Origin: Planococcus versutus
GTDB lineage: Bacteria > Bacillota > Bacilli > Bacillales_A > Planococcaceae
Direction: 5' to 3'
Length of the DNA stretch: 64,000 nt
NCBI RefSeq assembly: GCF_001186155.3
Contig: NZ_CP016540.2
Location: forward strand, 1,466,001 to 1,530,000
The position numbers and the translations under genes are program-made. Every line of letters starts with the position of its first letter. The first letter of the stretch is position 1. A model generated the notes under the pieces. That model had not been told where the DNA came from. It searched no databases and was given only the letters and a program-made list of their open reading frames with translations. Below, in pieces: positions 15,142 through 23,607 of the stretch.

Positions 15142-15403
15142 TTTGAGTCGAATTGCTTCAATGGGTGCTATCTTATACTTAGTGATGGATATGATTATTC
15201 ATTGGGGAGTGTTCAAGCACTTACGTGAAAAAATCGAAGCTAATTCGGTTATTGTGCTAACTGCGCTACTACTAGATGCTGTCATACTAACTGCGTTCGT
15301 TTGGGTGAAGATAAGCTCTGACTTATTTGTTGTCGGTGTATCTTTTGTGTTTATACTGTTAATTTTTATAGGCGAGCGTTTCTTTTTAAAGCGCACAGCT
15401 TAA
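15139..15403 (+). pseudogene. C-terminal remnant of an amino-acid permease
   Basis: About 85 codons that look like the last three helices of an APC-type amino-acid permease (LSRIASMGAILYLVMDMIIH, then ILLIFIGERFFL near the end). All upstream helices are missing and the fragment begins within the end of the nucleotidyltransferase remnant, with no ribosome binding site. The family name rests on remembered similarity of this tail. Confidence 0.55.
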
Positions 15404-15432
15404 AACAGGGATAGTCATTTTAAAAAAAGCGC

Positions 15433-15483
15433 AAAAACACCTCAAAAAGTAAAGAAGTCACTTTACTTTTTGGGGTGTTTTTT
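15433..15483. terminator. Bidirectional terminator between permease remnant and copper oxidase
   Basis: AAAACACCTCAAAAAGTAAAG pairs with CTTTACTTTTTGGGGTGTTTT, flanked by A and T tracts (each run just over or at 20 bases with one wobble pair). Confidence 0.85.
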
Positions 15484-15489
15484 GATTGG

Positions 15490-16992
15490 TTAATACACTT
15501 CAATTTGTCCCATCATGCCACCATCTTCGTGTTCTAAAATGTGGCAATGAAATACGTACACACCTTTTTCAGGAAAAGTGACGAGCAATTTCACTTTTTC
15601 CCCAGGATTAACTAATACACTGTCTTTCAACCCTTGTTCACGTGGAGTCACTTCTTTGCCATCACGAGAAATCACTTTAAATTGGGTCCCGTGAACGTGG
15701 AACGGATGAATCATGCCACCCATCATATCCTTTTTATTGTACACTTCCCACACTTCAGTAACGCCTTGTTTTTGGCGTAAGTCAATGCGATTTGGATCGA
15801 ATTTCTTGCCGTTAATGGTCACCATGTCCATCATGCCAAATAATTCGATATTTTTTTCAACGGGCATTTCTTTTTCTTCTTGCGACAGGAACGGCTCTTC
15901 TGTTGTCCACATTTCAGTTGAATCTGCGGTAGAAGCGTCAAGCTCAACATCAAATGGCAACAATTCAACACCTTCATCATTCACAAGAGCAAGTGATTCT
16001 TCAGACGTGAGTTTTGAAAAATCAATCAGAATTTCTGCGCGCTCTGAAGCTGCGAGTATTAATTCTTCGACTTCTACGGGTTCATCGAGCAAACTTCCAT
16101 CAGAAGCAATTTGGGTAAAGCTAGCACCATTACTCAAACTGAATGTGTAGTTTCGTGCGTTCGATCCATTTAATAATCGAAAACGCATAATCGGTTCTGT
16201 AATGGTCAGTTTTGAGTTTAGCGTTCCGTTAATCATCGAGATATCACCGAGAGTTCCATCTTCATCCATGAGATTGTCATAATCTAGTTGCTTATCTTCG
16301 TCAAAAAGGCGATCTTGAAAGATAAGTGGGATATCGTTAACGCCATATTTGTTCGGAATAGTTGAATCTTCACTGTTTGAGCTATCAATGAGCAACATTC
16401 CAGAAAGCCCTCTATATACTTGTTCGGCAGTCATTTCATGAACGTGCGGATGATACCACAGTGTTGCAGCTGGTTGATCGGCTTGTAACGTAACAATTCG
16501 ACTTTCACCTGGCTGAATTTCATCACTGGGTCCGCCATCTATTTCACTAGCCACTTCAAGGCCGTGCCAATGAAAAGTGGTGGATTCATCCAGCTCGTTT
16601 GTAATTTTAACATCAACGCTTTTTCCTTCTTCGATTTTAAGTGTAGGACCGAGTAAATCCCCGTTATATCCATACGTTTCAGTTGAGATTCCTTTAAAAA
16701 ATTCGGTAATGCCTTCTTGAGCGATTACTTCATAATCGTAGTCTTGTCCTTGTTGCTTTTCCAATAAAGGAGGGATTGGGAGTTCGTTTGTCCCTTCAGA
16801 AGATAAGAGAGAAGGTACATTTCCATGATCCATCATGTCTCCCATTCCACCTTGATTCATGTCTTCTCCTGATTCCATACTTGCTTCATGGTGCATCCTG
16901 TTTGAGTCCATGCCTTCGTTATTACTAGCACATGCAGTTAAAGTAAGTGCCGCTGAAAGTGACAAGGCCCCTAATAAAAATCTCTTTTGCAT
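15490..16992 (-). CDS. Multicopper oxidase lipoprotein (CueO/CotA-like)
   Basis: A 500-residue enzyme that should oxidise substrates, possibly Cu(I), with reduction of oxygen to water. Lipoprotein signal with lipobox LTAC (cysteine 21), then a Met/His-rich linker (residues 28-60: MHHEASMESGEDMNQGG, GDMMDHG) that may bind copper. All four copper-binding motifs are present: HWHG (near 142), HPHVH (near 183), HPFHVHG (near 430) and HCHILEHEDGGMMG at the C-terminus, with the axial methionine. AAGGAAGGCG precedes the ATG. It looks intact although its neighbours are decayed. Confidence 0.93.
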   Translation of the reverse strand: MQKRFLLGALSLSAALTLTACASNNEGMDSNRMHHEASMESGEDMNQGGMGDMMDHGNVPSLLSSEGTNELPIPPLLEKQQGQDYDYEVIAQEGITEFFKGISTETYGYNGDLLGPTLKIEEGKSVDVKITNELDESTTFHWHGLEVASEIDGGPSDEIQPGESRIVTLQADQPAATLWYHPHVHEMTAEQVYRGLSGMLLIDSSNSEDSTIPNKYGVNDIPLIFQDRLFDEDKQLDYDNLMDEDGTLGDISMINGTLNSKLTITEPIMRFRLLNGSNARNYTFSLSNGASFTQIASDGSLLDEPVEVEELILAASERAEILIDFSKLTSEESLALVNDEGVELLPFDVELDASTADSTEMWTTEEPFLSQEEKEMPVEKNIELFGMMDMVTINGKKFDPNRIDLRQKQGVTEVWEVYNKKDMMGGMIHPFHVHGTQFKVISRDGKEVTPREQGLKDSVLVNPGEKVKLLVTFPEKGVYVFHCHILEHEDGGMMGQIEVY

Positions 16993-17196
16993 TCTATTTA
17001 CGCCTTCCTTCTGTTGTAATTCCTTCTACTTTACCTAATAGTTATGCACAATAAGTGCAGAGATCATGACAGTTAGTTGTCTATAAATTTAACTTATTAG
17101 AGAAATAAAGAAATCTGCACAAAAAGTCAAGATTCGTTAGGTAAACTTGTAAGTAGCTATACCAATAACCGAACCAAAATGATGGGAGCATAAAAA

Positions 17197-18104
17197 ATGA
17201 ATAGAAAAAAACGAGTCCTAAGTATAATTTTAAGTGGAATGATTCTAACAGGCTGTAGCAATACCGGAGATGAAAACGGGAAATCTCTTTTGAAGGTGAA
17301 TTAAATCACGTTCACGGGATGGGGTATGCGGGAAATGATGGAGGCCTATATTTTGCTTCGCATACAGGTCCCAAGATTTATAGAGAAGAGGAGTGGTTTG
17401 CCATCTCCGATAACTTTTTCGATTATATGGGATTTAATGCCGTAGAAGAGGGTTTTTATACATCAGGACATCCGAGTGCGGATTCTGATATGCTGAATCC
17501 ACTTGGGATTCAAAAAAGTACGGACGGAGGAAAGTCGTTAGAACACATTGCTTTTGAAGGTGAAACGGACTTTCACGCAATGGCTGTAGGCTATACGAGT
17601 CAAGATATCTTTCTGTTAAATCCAGAAGAGAATTCATTATTAAAGCCAGGTTTTTACAAGAGCAATGACAAAGGAGAGACATGGGAGGCCGTGAATGTGA
17701 ATGGGTTAGAAGGTGAGGTTTCTGGACTTGCTCTTCATCCACAAGATTCTAGCTTGGTTGCGGCAGCTACTTCTACAGGGATATATGTGTCGGAAGACGG
17801 CGGGAAAAACTTTGGTCGTGTGACAGATGAAACTGATCAAGGAACAGCTGTTTTTTATAGTGAAGATTCCTTGTTTTATGCAAGTTACGGCACCAGCGCT
17901 TCATTGATTAAATATACAATTGAAAGCAAAAAAGAAGAAGTTGTCACTTTACCAGAACTTCCACAAGATAGTGTTGCTTTTATTTTTCAAAATCCAAATA
18001 ATAGTAAAGAAATTGCGCTGTACACTTTAAAAGGGAAAGCTTTTCTCACAAAAGATAATGCGAAAACGTGGTTACCCTTGCTCAATGAAAGAAATGTTCA
18101 ATAA
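17197..18104 (+). pseudogene. BNR-repeat lipoprotein (F510_1955-type), frameshifted
   Basis: The ATG at 17197 opens a lipoprotein signal ending in LTGC (SGMILTGCSNTGDENGKS), but the frame stops at 17304. One base further on, the sequence continues as FEGELNHVHGMGYAGNDGGL and runs to 18104. Joined, the two give a full lipoprotein of about 300 residues with sialidase-like Asp-box repeats (STDGGKS, SNDKGETW, SEDGGKNF). A single-base loss near 17280-17290 explains the break. The second frame has no ribosome binding site of its own. The family often sits near copper/metal genes; here it is divergent from the multicopper oxidase. Confidence 0.75.
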
Positions 18105-18216
18105 CAACGAAGCCAATTTTTAATTTCTTACCATGAAACTATTATATGAAAATAAACAGGGAGTCCGTTTTTTGTATAGAGTGAAAAAGATTTTAATTGA
18201 GTAAGGAGAGCTTGCT

Positions 18217-18470
18217 ATGAGGTGTAAAGAGAAGAATTTCATTAAACGCTTAAAACAGCAAAAGGAAGAAACAATGGAATTTGTTATTGACGAACATATA
18301 CTATGTCAAAGCCAGCGTCAATAAGGTTTTTCGACGTGTTGGTTTAGTCGAAGACTGTATTAGCAATGTATTTTTAGTCGTATGGTAAAATAGCCATTCG
18401 GAAAACCAGAAACCAGTAGCTGAAACTGAATTGCAAGAAAAAGTGTTAAAACGTGAAGAGAAGAATGAAT
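18217..18470 (+). pseudogene. ECF sigma factor, decayed
   Basis: An AAGGAGAG site and ATG at 18217 open a frame with an ECF sigma start (KRLKQQKEETMEFVIDE). After a frameshift near 18300 it continues YYVKASVNKVFRRVGLVEDC and ISNVFLVVW, the sigma-2 region, then stops. A later piece (ETELQEKVLKREEKNELLRA) is the region 4 start, after which the rest is missing. Several breaks make it non-functional. Confidence 0.6.
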
Positions 18471-18479
18471 TGCTGCGGG

Positions 18480-18931
18480 CTTTAAGCAAGCTTGGTAAAG
18501 TTGAAAGTATTGAACCAATGGAAGTAGTGGATATAGAAAAAATGAAGGTAAAAAAGCGGGTCATCGGAAATCAGCGAAGAAAATCAATCAACTCTATTTG
18601 GTGAAATGCGGGGGCTGCTGTACTCATCACGAGAACTAGTGTGGCGACACTTGACACCGCTTTTCCGGAAGTGGCAGCTCAAATTCCATTAGAGGCAAAT
18701 GATTTTTCTCTTGAATTTTTGCTAAAAGACAAAAAAAAATTGCCGGATAAAAAACACTTGGCCATTGTAAGTTGCAAAGAAGGAATTCACTCCTTTAAAA
18801 TGAGTTGCCGAATCTATGATCGTACAGGAATCTTAAGAGCTCAGCAGACCTTGGTAGAAACCATGCCAACTCTTTTTGAATATGCAAGGTTTTTAGGGAA
18901 ACCGAGTTGGAATAATAACCAGGTATTGTAG
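18480..18931 (+). pseudogene. DUF4179-like anti-sigma factor, decayed
   Basis: Directly after the sigma fragment: VESIEPMEVVDIEKMKVKKR, a stop within the membrane helix region (AAVLITTSVATLDTAFPEVA) and a remaining open frame from 18641 to 18931 ending KPSWNNNQVL. The order sigma then DUF4179-type anti-sigma is usual. The C-terminal 70 residues do not clearly match that family, so the 3' part may come from another gene. Confidence 0.5.
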
Positions 18932-19048
18932 ATTAATACTGAAATTAGAAATGCTAAATAATTTATCCGTATTTGAAAAAGAGAAAGAGAGATAAACTCA
19001 TGTTTCGTCACTAATAATCGACGCAATTAAGCGATGATTTACTGAATT

Positions 19049-19082
19049 CGAATGTAACTTAGTGTAAAGTAAGTTGCATTCA
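19049..19082 (+). repeat. Family A 34-bp repeat, copy A8
   Basis: Arms CGAATGTAACTTA and TAAGTTGCATTCA flank the spacer GTGTAAAG; one arm mismatch. It lies about 5.5 kb from the next A copy. Confidence 0.87.
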
Positions 19083-19223
19083 AATTCATGATTCTTTTCA
19101 GAAAAAGAAATTTCTATTATACTAAGAGAATCTAAGTTCATCGCCTCTTGTTTTATTTTCTTCGTCCGAAGAATTGAGCGAAGGCAGCTAATTCTAATAA
19201 TGCAATGGAGGAAAATAAATAGC

Positions 19224-20066
19224 ATGCTAAAAGATCAAGGTCTGCACACTTATTTATGCAATAATGCCGAACGATTAACTGAAGAGTGGTATGAGTCAGT
19301 AAATAAAACTCGAAAAGGGATGTATTCTTCTACCGACCCAGCTGTTATTCAACGATTTAAAAGTCAAAACTTAGCGTTCCATAAACAGTTTTGCGTCATC
19401 TTTGAACCAGGAAAAGAGGATGTGTCGGAGGAGTTTCAACAATTCATCCAAAGTCTTGCGGTCGATGAAGGCCATCAACAAACACCAATCGAAGAAATCA
19501 TTGAAGAATTCTTCAGAACGCAAAAGCAGTATGCGGGATTGATTGAGGAATATGTTTTTGAATGTGTAGAAGATGTCACGATGCAACAACTGAATGCCTG
19601 GAATCAGGGAGTCGTGGATTCCATCCATTCTATTATTTTAGAGTTCACGAAACAGTATTCCGAAGCAGCTACCAGACGGTTATATGCTCAACAGGAAATG
19701 ATTGTAGAAATGAGTGCACCTGTTATTTCCTTGACCCACAACATCGGATTTTTGCCTTTGGTAGGGGAAATTAGTACGTACCGAGCACAAACTATTTTTG
19801 AAAAAGCGTTGGCGCAGAGTATTGAGAAGCAATTGAAAAAGCTATTTATTGATTTGTCAGGAGTTCCAATCATCGATACCATGGTGGCTCATCAAATCTT
19901 TCAGGTTATCAGCGGATTGAAGATCATTGGGGTTGAAACGGCCTTGTCCGGAATCAGTCCACAAATTGCTCAGACAGCAATTCAATTAGGCTTAAACTTC
20001 TCAGACATCAAGGTATACAGTACACTGAAACAGGCTATGCAGACGGAAACTCTTAGTCTTTCCTAA
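19224..20066 (+). CDS. RsbR-family STAS-domain regulator
   Basis: A 280-residue protein. The N-terminal 155 residues form an RsbR-type non-heme globin-like sensor (NAERLTEEWYESVNKTRKGM). The C-terminal STAS domain starts at APVISLTHNIGFLPLVGEIS and holds FIDLSGVPIIDTMVAHQIFQ, in which RsbR paralogues carry the phosphorylated threonine/serine residues. Such proteins build the stressosome that controls the general stress sigma factor. The ATG at 19224 follows GGAGG; an ATG at 19200 lies upstream of it. It stands alone between A8 and B8, away from other rsb genes. Confidence 0.85.
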   Translation: MLKDQGLHTYLCNNAERLTEEWYESVNKTRKGMYSSTDPAVIQRFKSQNLAFHKQFCVIFEPGKEDVSEEFQQFIQSLAVDEGHQQTPIEEIIEEFFRTQKQYAGLIEEYVFECVEDVTMQQLNAWNQGVVDSIHSIILEFTKQYSEAATRRLYAQQEMIVEMSAPVISLTHNIGFLPLVGEISTYRAQTIFEKALAQSIEKQLKKLFIDLSGVPIIDTMVAHQIFQVISGLKIIGVETALSGISPQIAQTAIQLGLNFSDIKVYSTLKQAMQTETLSLS

Positions 20067-20108
20067 GAAAGATGTTTCGCTTCATCTTTAATATGTAGCG
20101 GTTAACGT

Positions 20109-20290
20109 CGGTATAGCACTGGGATCCTACACTTGGTGGATATGTCGTAGCAAATGGCAGCCTCGTTTAGCTTTCATTGGTCGGTGCATTTTCCGCACTG
20201 ATTGCCTCCACATTGGCATTTGCCAGCTATCAATTGGATCGGAAAGCTAGATTTTCAGGTTCTGAAGTATATGAAGGATCAAAGTGAAAA
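20109..20290 (+). pseudogene. C-terminal remnant of an MFS transporter
   Basis: VNVGIALGSYT, then after a one-base shift GGYVVANGSLV, then after another break AFSALIASTLAFASYQLDRK and a stop. These are the last helices of an AraJ-like MFS exporter. The same NVGIALGS motif occurs intact in the PbuE protein of this window. No N-terminal part is left. Confidence 0.6.
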
Positions 20291-20298
20291 AGATATTG

Positions 20299-20332
20299 GA
20301 CATCCTGTTAGTAGCAGGGTGTTTTTTTAGTT
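20299..20332 (+). terminator. Probable terminator after MFS remnant
   Basis: ACATCCTG and CAGGGTGT pair with a G-U wobble and are followed by TTTTTT. Confidence 0.55.
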
Positions 20333-20348
20333 TTAATAAAGAAAAACC

Positions 20349-20376
20349 ATTTAACAAATGAGGGATTATCGGCAGG
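20349..20376 (+). repeat. Family B dif-like repeat, copy B8 (decayed)
   Basis: ATTTAACAAAT, central GAGGGA, TTATCGGCAGG. Four or five arm positions differ from the consensus. It is followed by a hairpin (AAAGAGACTT...AAGTCTTTT, 20376-20407) and the box TGCTTTTAAGAATG (20421-20434), so the whole unit is recognisable. Confidence 0.65.
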
Positions 20377-20440
20377 AAAGAGACTTGATAGGAAGTCTTT
20401 TCTTTTTGTCCGTGTAAGTGTGCTTTTAAGAATGTTCACT

Positions 20441-20992
20441 CCAAAGATATAACCTTTACAAATGATGTTAAATTTGATAAATCGATTTTAAAAGTAATGG
20501 CAGTACTAAAAGTTTAGGGAAAGAGTAAAAAGCTATGTAAGTTGAAGAGTTAAGTACTTAACCGTCTTGCAGTTTATTACTTATTTCATTCTTATTGTAG
20601 AACTCCAGCTAACGATTTCAAGCTTTTCGAGTTTATAGAAACTACCAGTTTTGAACTATCCCTAACAATGATTTTGATGAAGAGGAAGAAGTCCTACAAA
20701 ACATAACACATCATCAGTTAGACAATCATTAGCTAGAGGAGTTTTTTTACTTTTATGAGCAAAATAAAGAAACATGCGTTTAACAAAAACTACAAGTAGT
20801 TGTAGAATGGTTTTATTACTACTGGAAATTGGCAGATGAAGCTTCTTTGAGTTTGCCATCGTTTACTAAGCAAGTGACATCCAAAACCCCTAATCTTATG
20901 TATTTCAAATAGGCTGTGTGTCCTTTAAAGCCATTGACTTTTTTAGTCGATATCAATATAGGCTATTGTAAAAAAACTGAGTAAAAAGCCAA
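20441..20992. other. Decayed intergenic stretch
   Basis: No intact gene. At 20603-20631 there is a scrap nearly identical to part of the HigA-type antitoxin gene. From about 20660 to 20912 the plus strand reads, between stops, like a decayed protein (EEEEVLQNITHHQLDN, then LQVVVEWFYYYWKLADEASL); I cannot name the family. Confidence 0.4.
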
Positions 20993-21091
20993 ATGAGTGG
21001 AGAGAGTTCATCATGTTGTCAGTGGATGTCATATTTTCTTTCGACATACGCCATGCATTTAAGTAAATTTCGACAAAGAAAGAAGTTGAAA

Positions 21092-21484
21092 ATGGAAAAT
21101 AAAATACCAGAAGTTATATCGAAAATACAAACAACACAAGGAGCTCATGTCTTCTATCTGACAGAACAAACAGCTGCTTATATTAACAATGCACTTACGG
21201 TTCACTTTTTTGATAATTTTCATCTCTATTGGCAAAAAGGAGATTTTTTACCAAGTACCATTATTGACTATTTTCAGGAAACAGTTGACCACTTGCCTTC
21301 GGGAGGTCAATGCTACCGGACATGGGGTCATATTGAATGGGGGACTCAGCAAGGACTGGAAAAAGAACTTCTGTCGTACGAAAAGAAAATAAAACAACTA
21401 GTATCGAAACATCACTTAATTGCCGTATGCGCATATGACGCCTTTAGAGTGGAACAGCACTTGCAAGAAAAACTGGGTGTATGA
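21092..21484 (+). pseudogene. MEDS-domain sensory protein, internally deleted and truncated
   Basis: The 130-residue frame starts like a MEDS (DcmR-type sensory) domain (MENKIPEVISKIQTTQGAHV), has the later motifs GQCYRTWGHIEWG and LIAVCAYDAFRV, but lacks about 40 residues between AYINNALT and the following FFDNFHLYW segment, and ends shortly after VEQHLQEKLGV, where full-length members continue. It is probably inactive. Its end abuts a VTC-domain remnant on the other strand, suggesting a deletion joined the two. Confidence 0.6.
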
Positions 21485-21868
21485 TCCACTTTTACTTCGA
21501 CAATGACTAAATTTGGATCGATAAAATGCTTGCCGTAGGTACCATGCTCTAGTTGCAAATCTTCTTTACGGCACCTTAAATTAAAATCAAACGTAATATG
21601 GAGGTTTTCATCCTCTGTTCCGTGCATTGCATGACGATCGTAGCTGACAATCATTTTAGGAAATAGCTGATAATTGTTGATAAAGTAGTCGATTTCTTTT
21701 AGTACTTGTTGGTTCGATACATGAAATTGGCTTAAGTCACTTTGTTTACCTTTTCTTAAATAACGGTACGCTTCAGTAAGAGGTATCGTTAGGCGGCGTT
21801 TGTTGATAACGTTTTGATGTTTTTGTTTTACTTCAAAAAATGCAATTCCATCTAAATCTGTCTTCCAT
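21480..21868 (-). pseudogene. VTC-domain (polyphosphate polymerase-like) remnant
   Basis: On the minus strand an open frame without a start codon reads DLDGIAFFEVKQKHQNVINK, later YFINNYQLFPKMIVSYDRHA, ITFDFNLRCRKEDLQLEHGT and NLVIVEVKVDHT. The E-x-K, Y-x-R and R-x-R type motifs are those of the VTC/CYTH tunnel. Both ends of the domain are missing. Relatives make or bind polyphosphate and usually sit near CotH-like or DUF4956 genes, absent here. Confidence 0.65.
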
Positions 21869-22127
21869 CTCCTTTTTTACTTTGATAATTGCTATTGCCT
21901 TTCAGTGTAATTGCTATTTCTGAGAATGCTGTGAGACAATCATTAAGATTTACTGAGAGAAGAACAAAGCTACATCATTGATGAAAATTAGTTGGGTTTT
22001 TTTACAGGAAAAATCAATTAGAAAGTGATCTTCCAAAAAAGTACTAATGAGAGTTGCTGTTTCACTTTTGAGCAAGGCTCGCACTATGGAACCCGTTGAA
22101 CGAGAACTTTAAAAAGCAGGTGCTATT

Positions 22128-22844
22128 GTGGAAATTATTTTGTTTATTGTTATTATTGTAGGGGCTTCGACATTGCAGACGAGCACGGGATTTGGATTCT
22201 CGATAATAGCGACGCCTTTTCTTTTGCTGCTATTTAATGTTACTGATGCCATTCAAATCAATTTAATTCTTTCGCTCGTTATTTCAGGCGTGTTAATTTG
22301 GAACATTCACTCTGACATTGATATGGACCTCTTAAAAAGGCTGATTATAGGGAGCGTCTTTGGTATGCCAGTCGGAATTGTTATTTTTATGGTGATTGAT
22401 TTGGTGAAATTAAAGTTCGTCATCAGTCTCATTATTTTATTGCTGACGGTGCTGTTGATTTTATCTTTCCGGATGAACCAAACAAATAGAAAAGACACAT
22501 TTTTTGGTGGATTATCTGGAAGTTTGACGACAAGCATTGGTATGCCAGGACCACCCCTTTTGCTGTATTTTTCGGGAACGAACATACAAAAAGAGAAATT
22601 GCGGGGAACAACGCTCGCTTTTTATCTGTTTATCTATTCGATTAGTCTCTTACTGCAACTTTATTTTTCTGGTACAAACAAAACGGTTTGGATTTCAAGT
22701 GGCTTGGCCATACCATTTGTGTTCGCTGGGTTGTATTGGGGGCAGCTTTTGTTCAAGCGGATTGATCAACGTACATTTCGTTTTGTAACTTATGGAATTT
22801 TACTGTTTACAGGATTGTTTTTGCTGTTTGATAATTTAAAATAA
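22128..22844 (+). CDS. TauE/SafE-family membrane exporter
   Basis: A 238-residue protein with eight hydrophobic segments. The start VIIVGASTLQTSTGFGFSII and the mid segment GGLSGSLTTSIGMPGPPLLL are the two glycine-rich repeats of the TauE/SafE family, which exports sulfite, sulfoacetate or related anions. The substrate cannot be read from the sequence. It starts with GTG; AGGTG lies upstream. It is the first intact housekeeping-type gene after the decayed region. Confidence 0.85.
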   Translation: MEIILFIVIIVGASTLQTSTGFGFSIIATPFLLLLFNVTDAIQINLILSLVISGVLIWNIHSDIDMDLLKRLIIGSVFGMPVGIVIFMVIDLVKLKFVISLIILLLTVLLILSFRMNQTNRKDTFFGGLSGSLTTSIGMPGPPLLLYFSGTNIQKEKLRGTTLAFYLFIYSISLLLQLYFSGTNKTVWISSGLAIPFVFAGLYWGQLLFKRIDQRTFRFVTYGILLFTGLFLLFDNLK

Positions 22845-22923
22845 CAGATAAATAGTGTCATTAGTTTTTTTAGTGCGTCACCTTCGTTATACTGGAAATA
22901 GTATGACAAAAGGAGGCCATTTA

Positions 22924-23592
22924 ATGAGTACCATTTCTCTTAAAAAGAAAACAGCCAGTATTGTCTTAGAAAAGAAAAAATTAACAGGTGTCGTAGCGAA
23001 AGTTGGTATTGTGCTCGACATTTCAGGCTCAATGCGAAAACTATATCGTGAAGGCGTTGTGCAGGAAGTGGTGGAACGAGTACTTGCTGTAGCAAGCCAA
23101 TTTGATGATGATGGAGCTTTAGACGTATGGGTATATGACAATGAATTTTCGCGGTTGCCAGCAGCTACGGAAGAAATTTTCATGGGCTATGTAGAGAAGA
23201 ATATTTTGTCTAATGACAAAATTCATAAATTTGGTCGGAATGATGAACCGCAAGTGATGGAAGACGTTATACGGAAATATACAAAAGAAGAACCGAGTGA
23301 AGAACCCATTTTCTTAGTCTTTATTAACGATGGTGGATGTAAGCCAGGAATCAAAAAATTCATTGTGGAATCTTCTGTCCAGCCAATTTTTTGGCAATTT
23401 GTCGGAATCGGTAACTCGAACTTTGATGTTTTGAGAAAGCTGGATACGATGGAAGGTCGTTTTGTAGACAATGCAAATTTTTTTCATGTTCCGGATATCG
23501 ATCAAGTAACAGATGAAGAATTATACAACCAATTGCTAGATGAATTTCCGATGTGGTTAAAAGAAGCAAAAGAAAAGAAGATTTTACGTTAA
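22924..23592 (+). CDS. vWA-domain protein, TerF-like
   Basis: A 222-residue cytosolic protein. The von Willebrand A domain starts at VGIVLDISGSMRKLYREGVV, whose D-x-S-x-S forms the metal-ion-dependent adhesion site, and includes YDNEFSRLP and FINDGGCKPGIKKF. It resembles the vWA domain of TerF tellurium-resistance proteins, which act with TerD-type proteins, none of which are here. The ATG at 22924 follows AAAGGAGG; the longer frame from 22855 has none. Confidence 0.82.
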   Translation: MSTISLKKKTASIVLEKKKLTGVVAKVGIVLDISGSMRKLYREGVVQEVVERVLAVASQFDDDGALDVWVYDNEFSRLPAATEEIFMGYVEKNILSNDKIHKFGRNDEPQVMEDVIRKYTKEEPSEEPIFLVFINDGGCKPGIKKFIVESSVQPIFWQFVGIGNSNFDVLRKLDTMEGRFVDNANFFHVPDIDQVTDEELYNQLLDEFPMWLKEAKEKKILR

Positions 23593-23607
23593 TCAAAATA
23601 AAAACGA

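Noticed and set aside
15713..16150. 145-codon plus-strand frame in the copper oxidase gene
   Set aside because: Antisense shadow of a gene with all copper-binding motifs; Ser-rich product typical of shadows.
644..19082. Family A repeats as a CRISPR array
   Set aside because: Distances between copies run from about 300 to more than 9,000 bases and hold genes; no cas genes.
1..20450. Classical integron with attC sites
   Set aside because: No integrase gene, and the repeats do not match the GTTRRRY/RYYYAAC core; layout fits lox- or dif-type sites better.
20662..20859. 65-codon minus-strand frame
   Set aside because: The plus strand reads more like a decayed protein here; no ribosome binding site for the minus frame.
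21412..21654. 80-codon minus-strand frame as an intact gene
   Set aside because: It is the middle part of a VTC-domain remnant whose frame extends upstream without a start codon and runs into antisense of the MEDS gene at its end.
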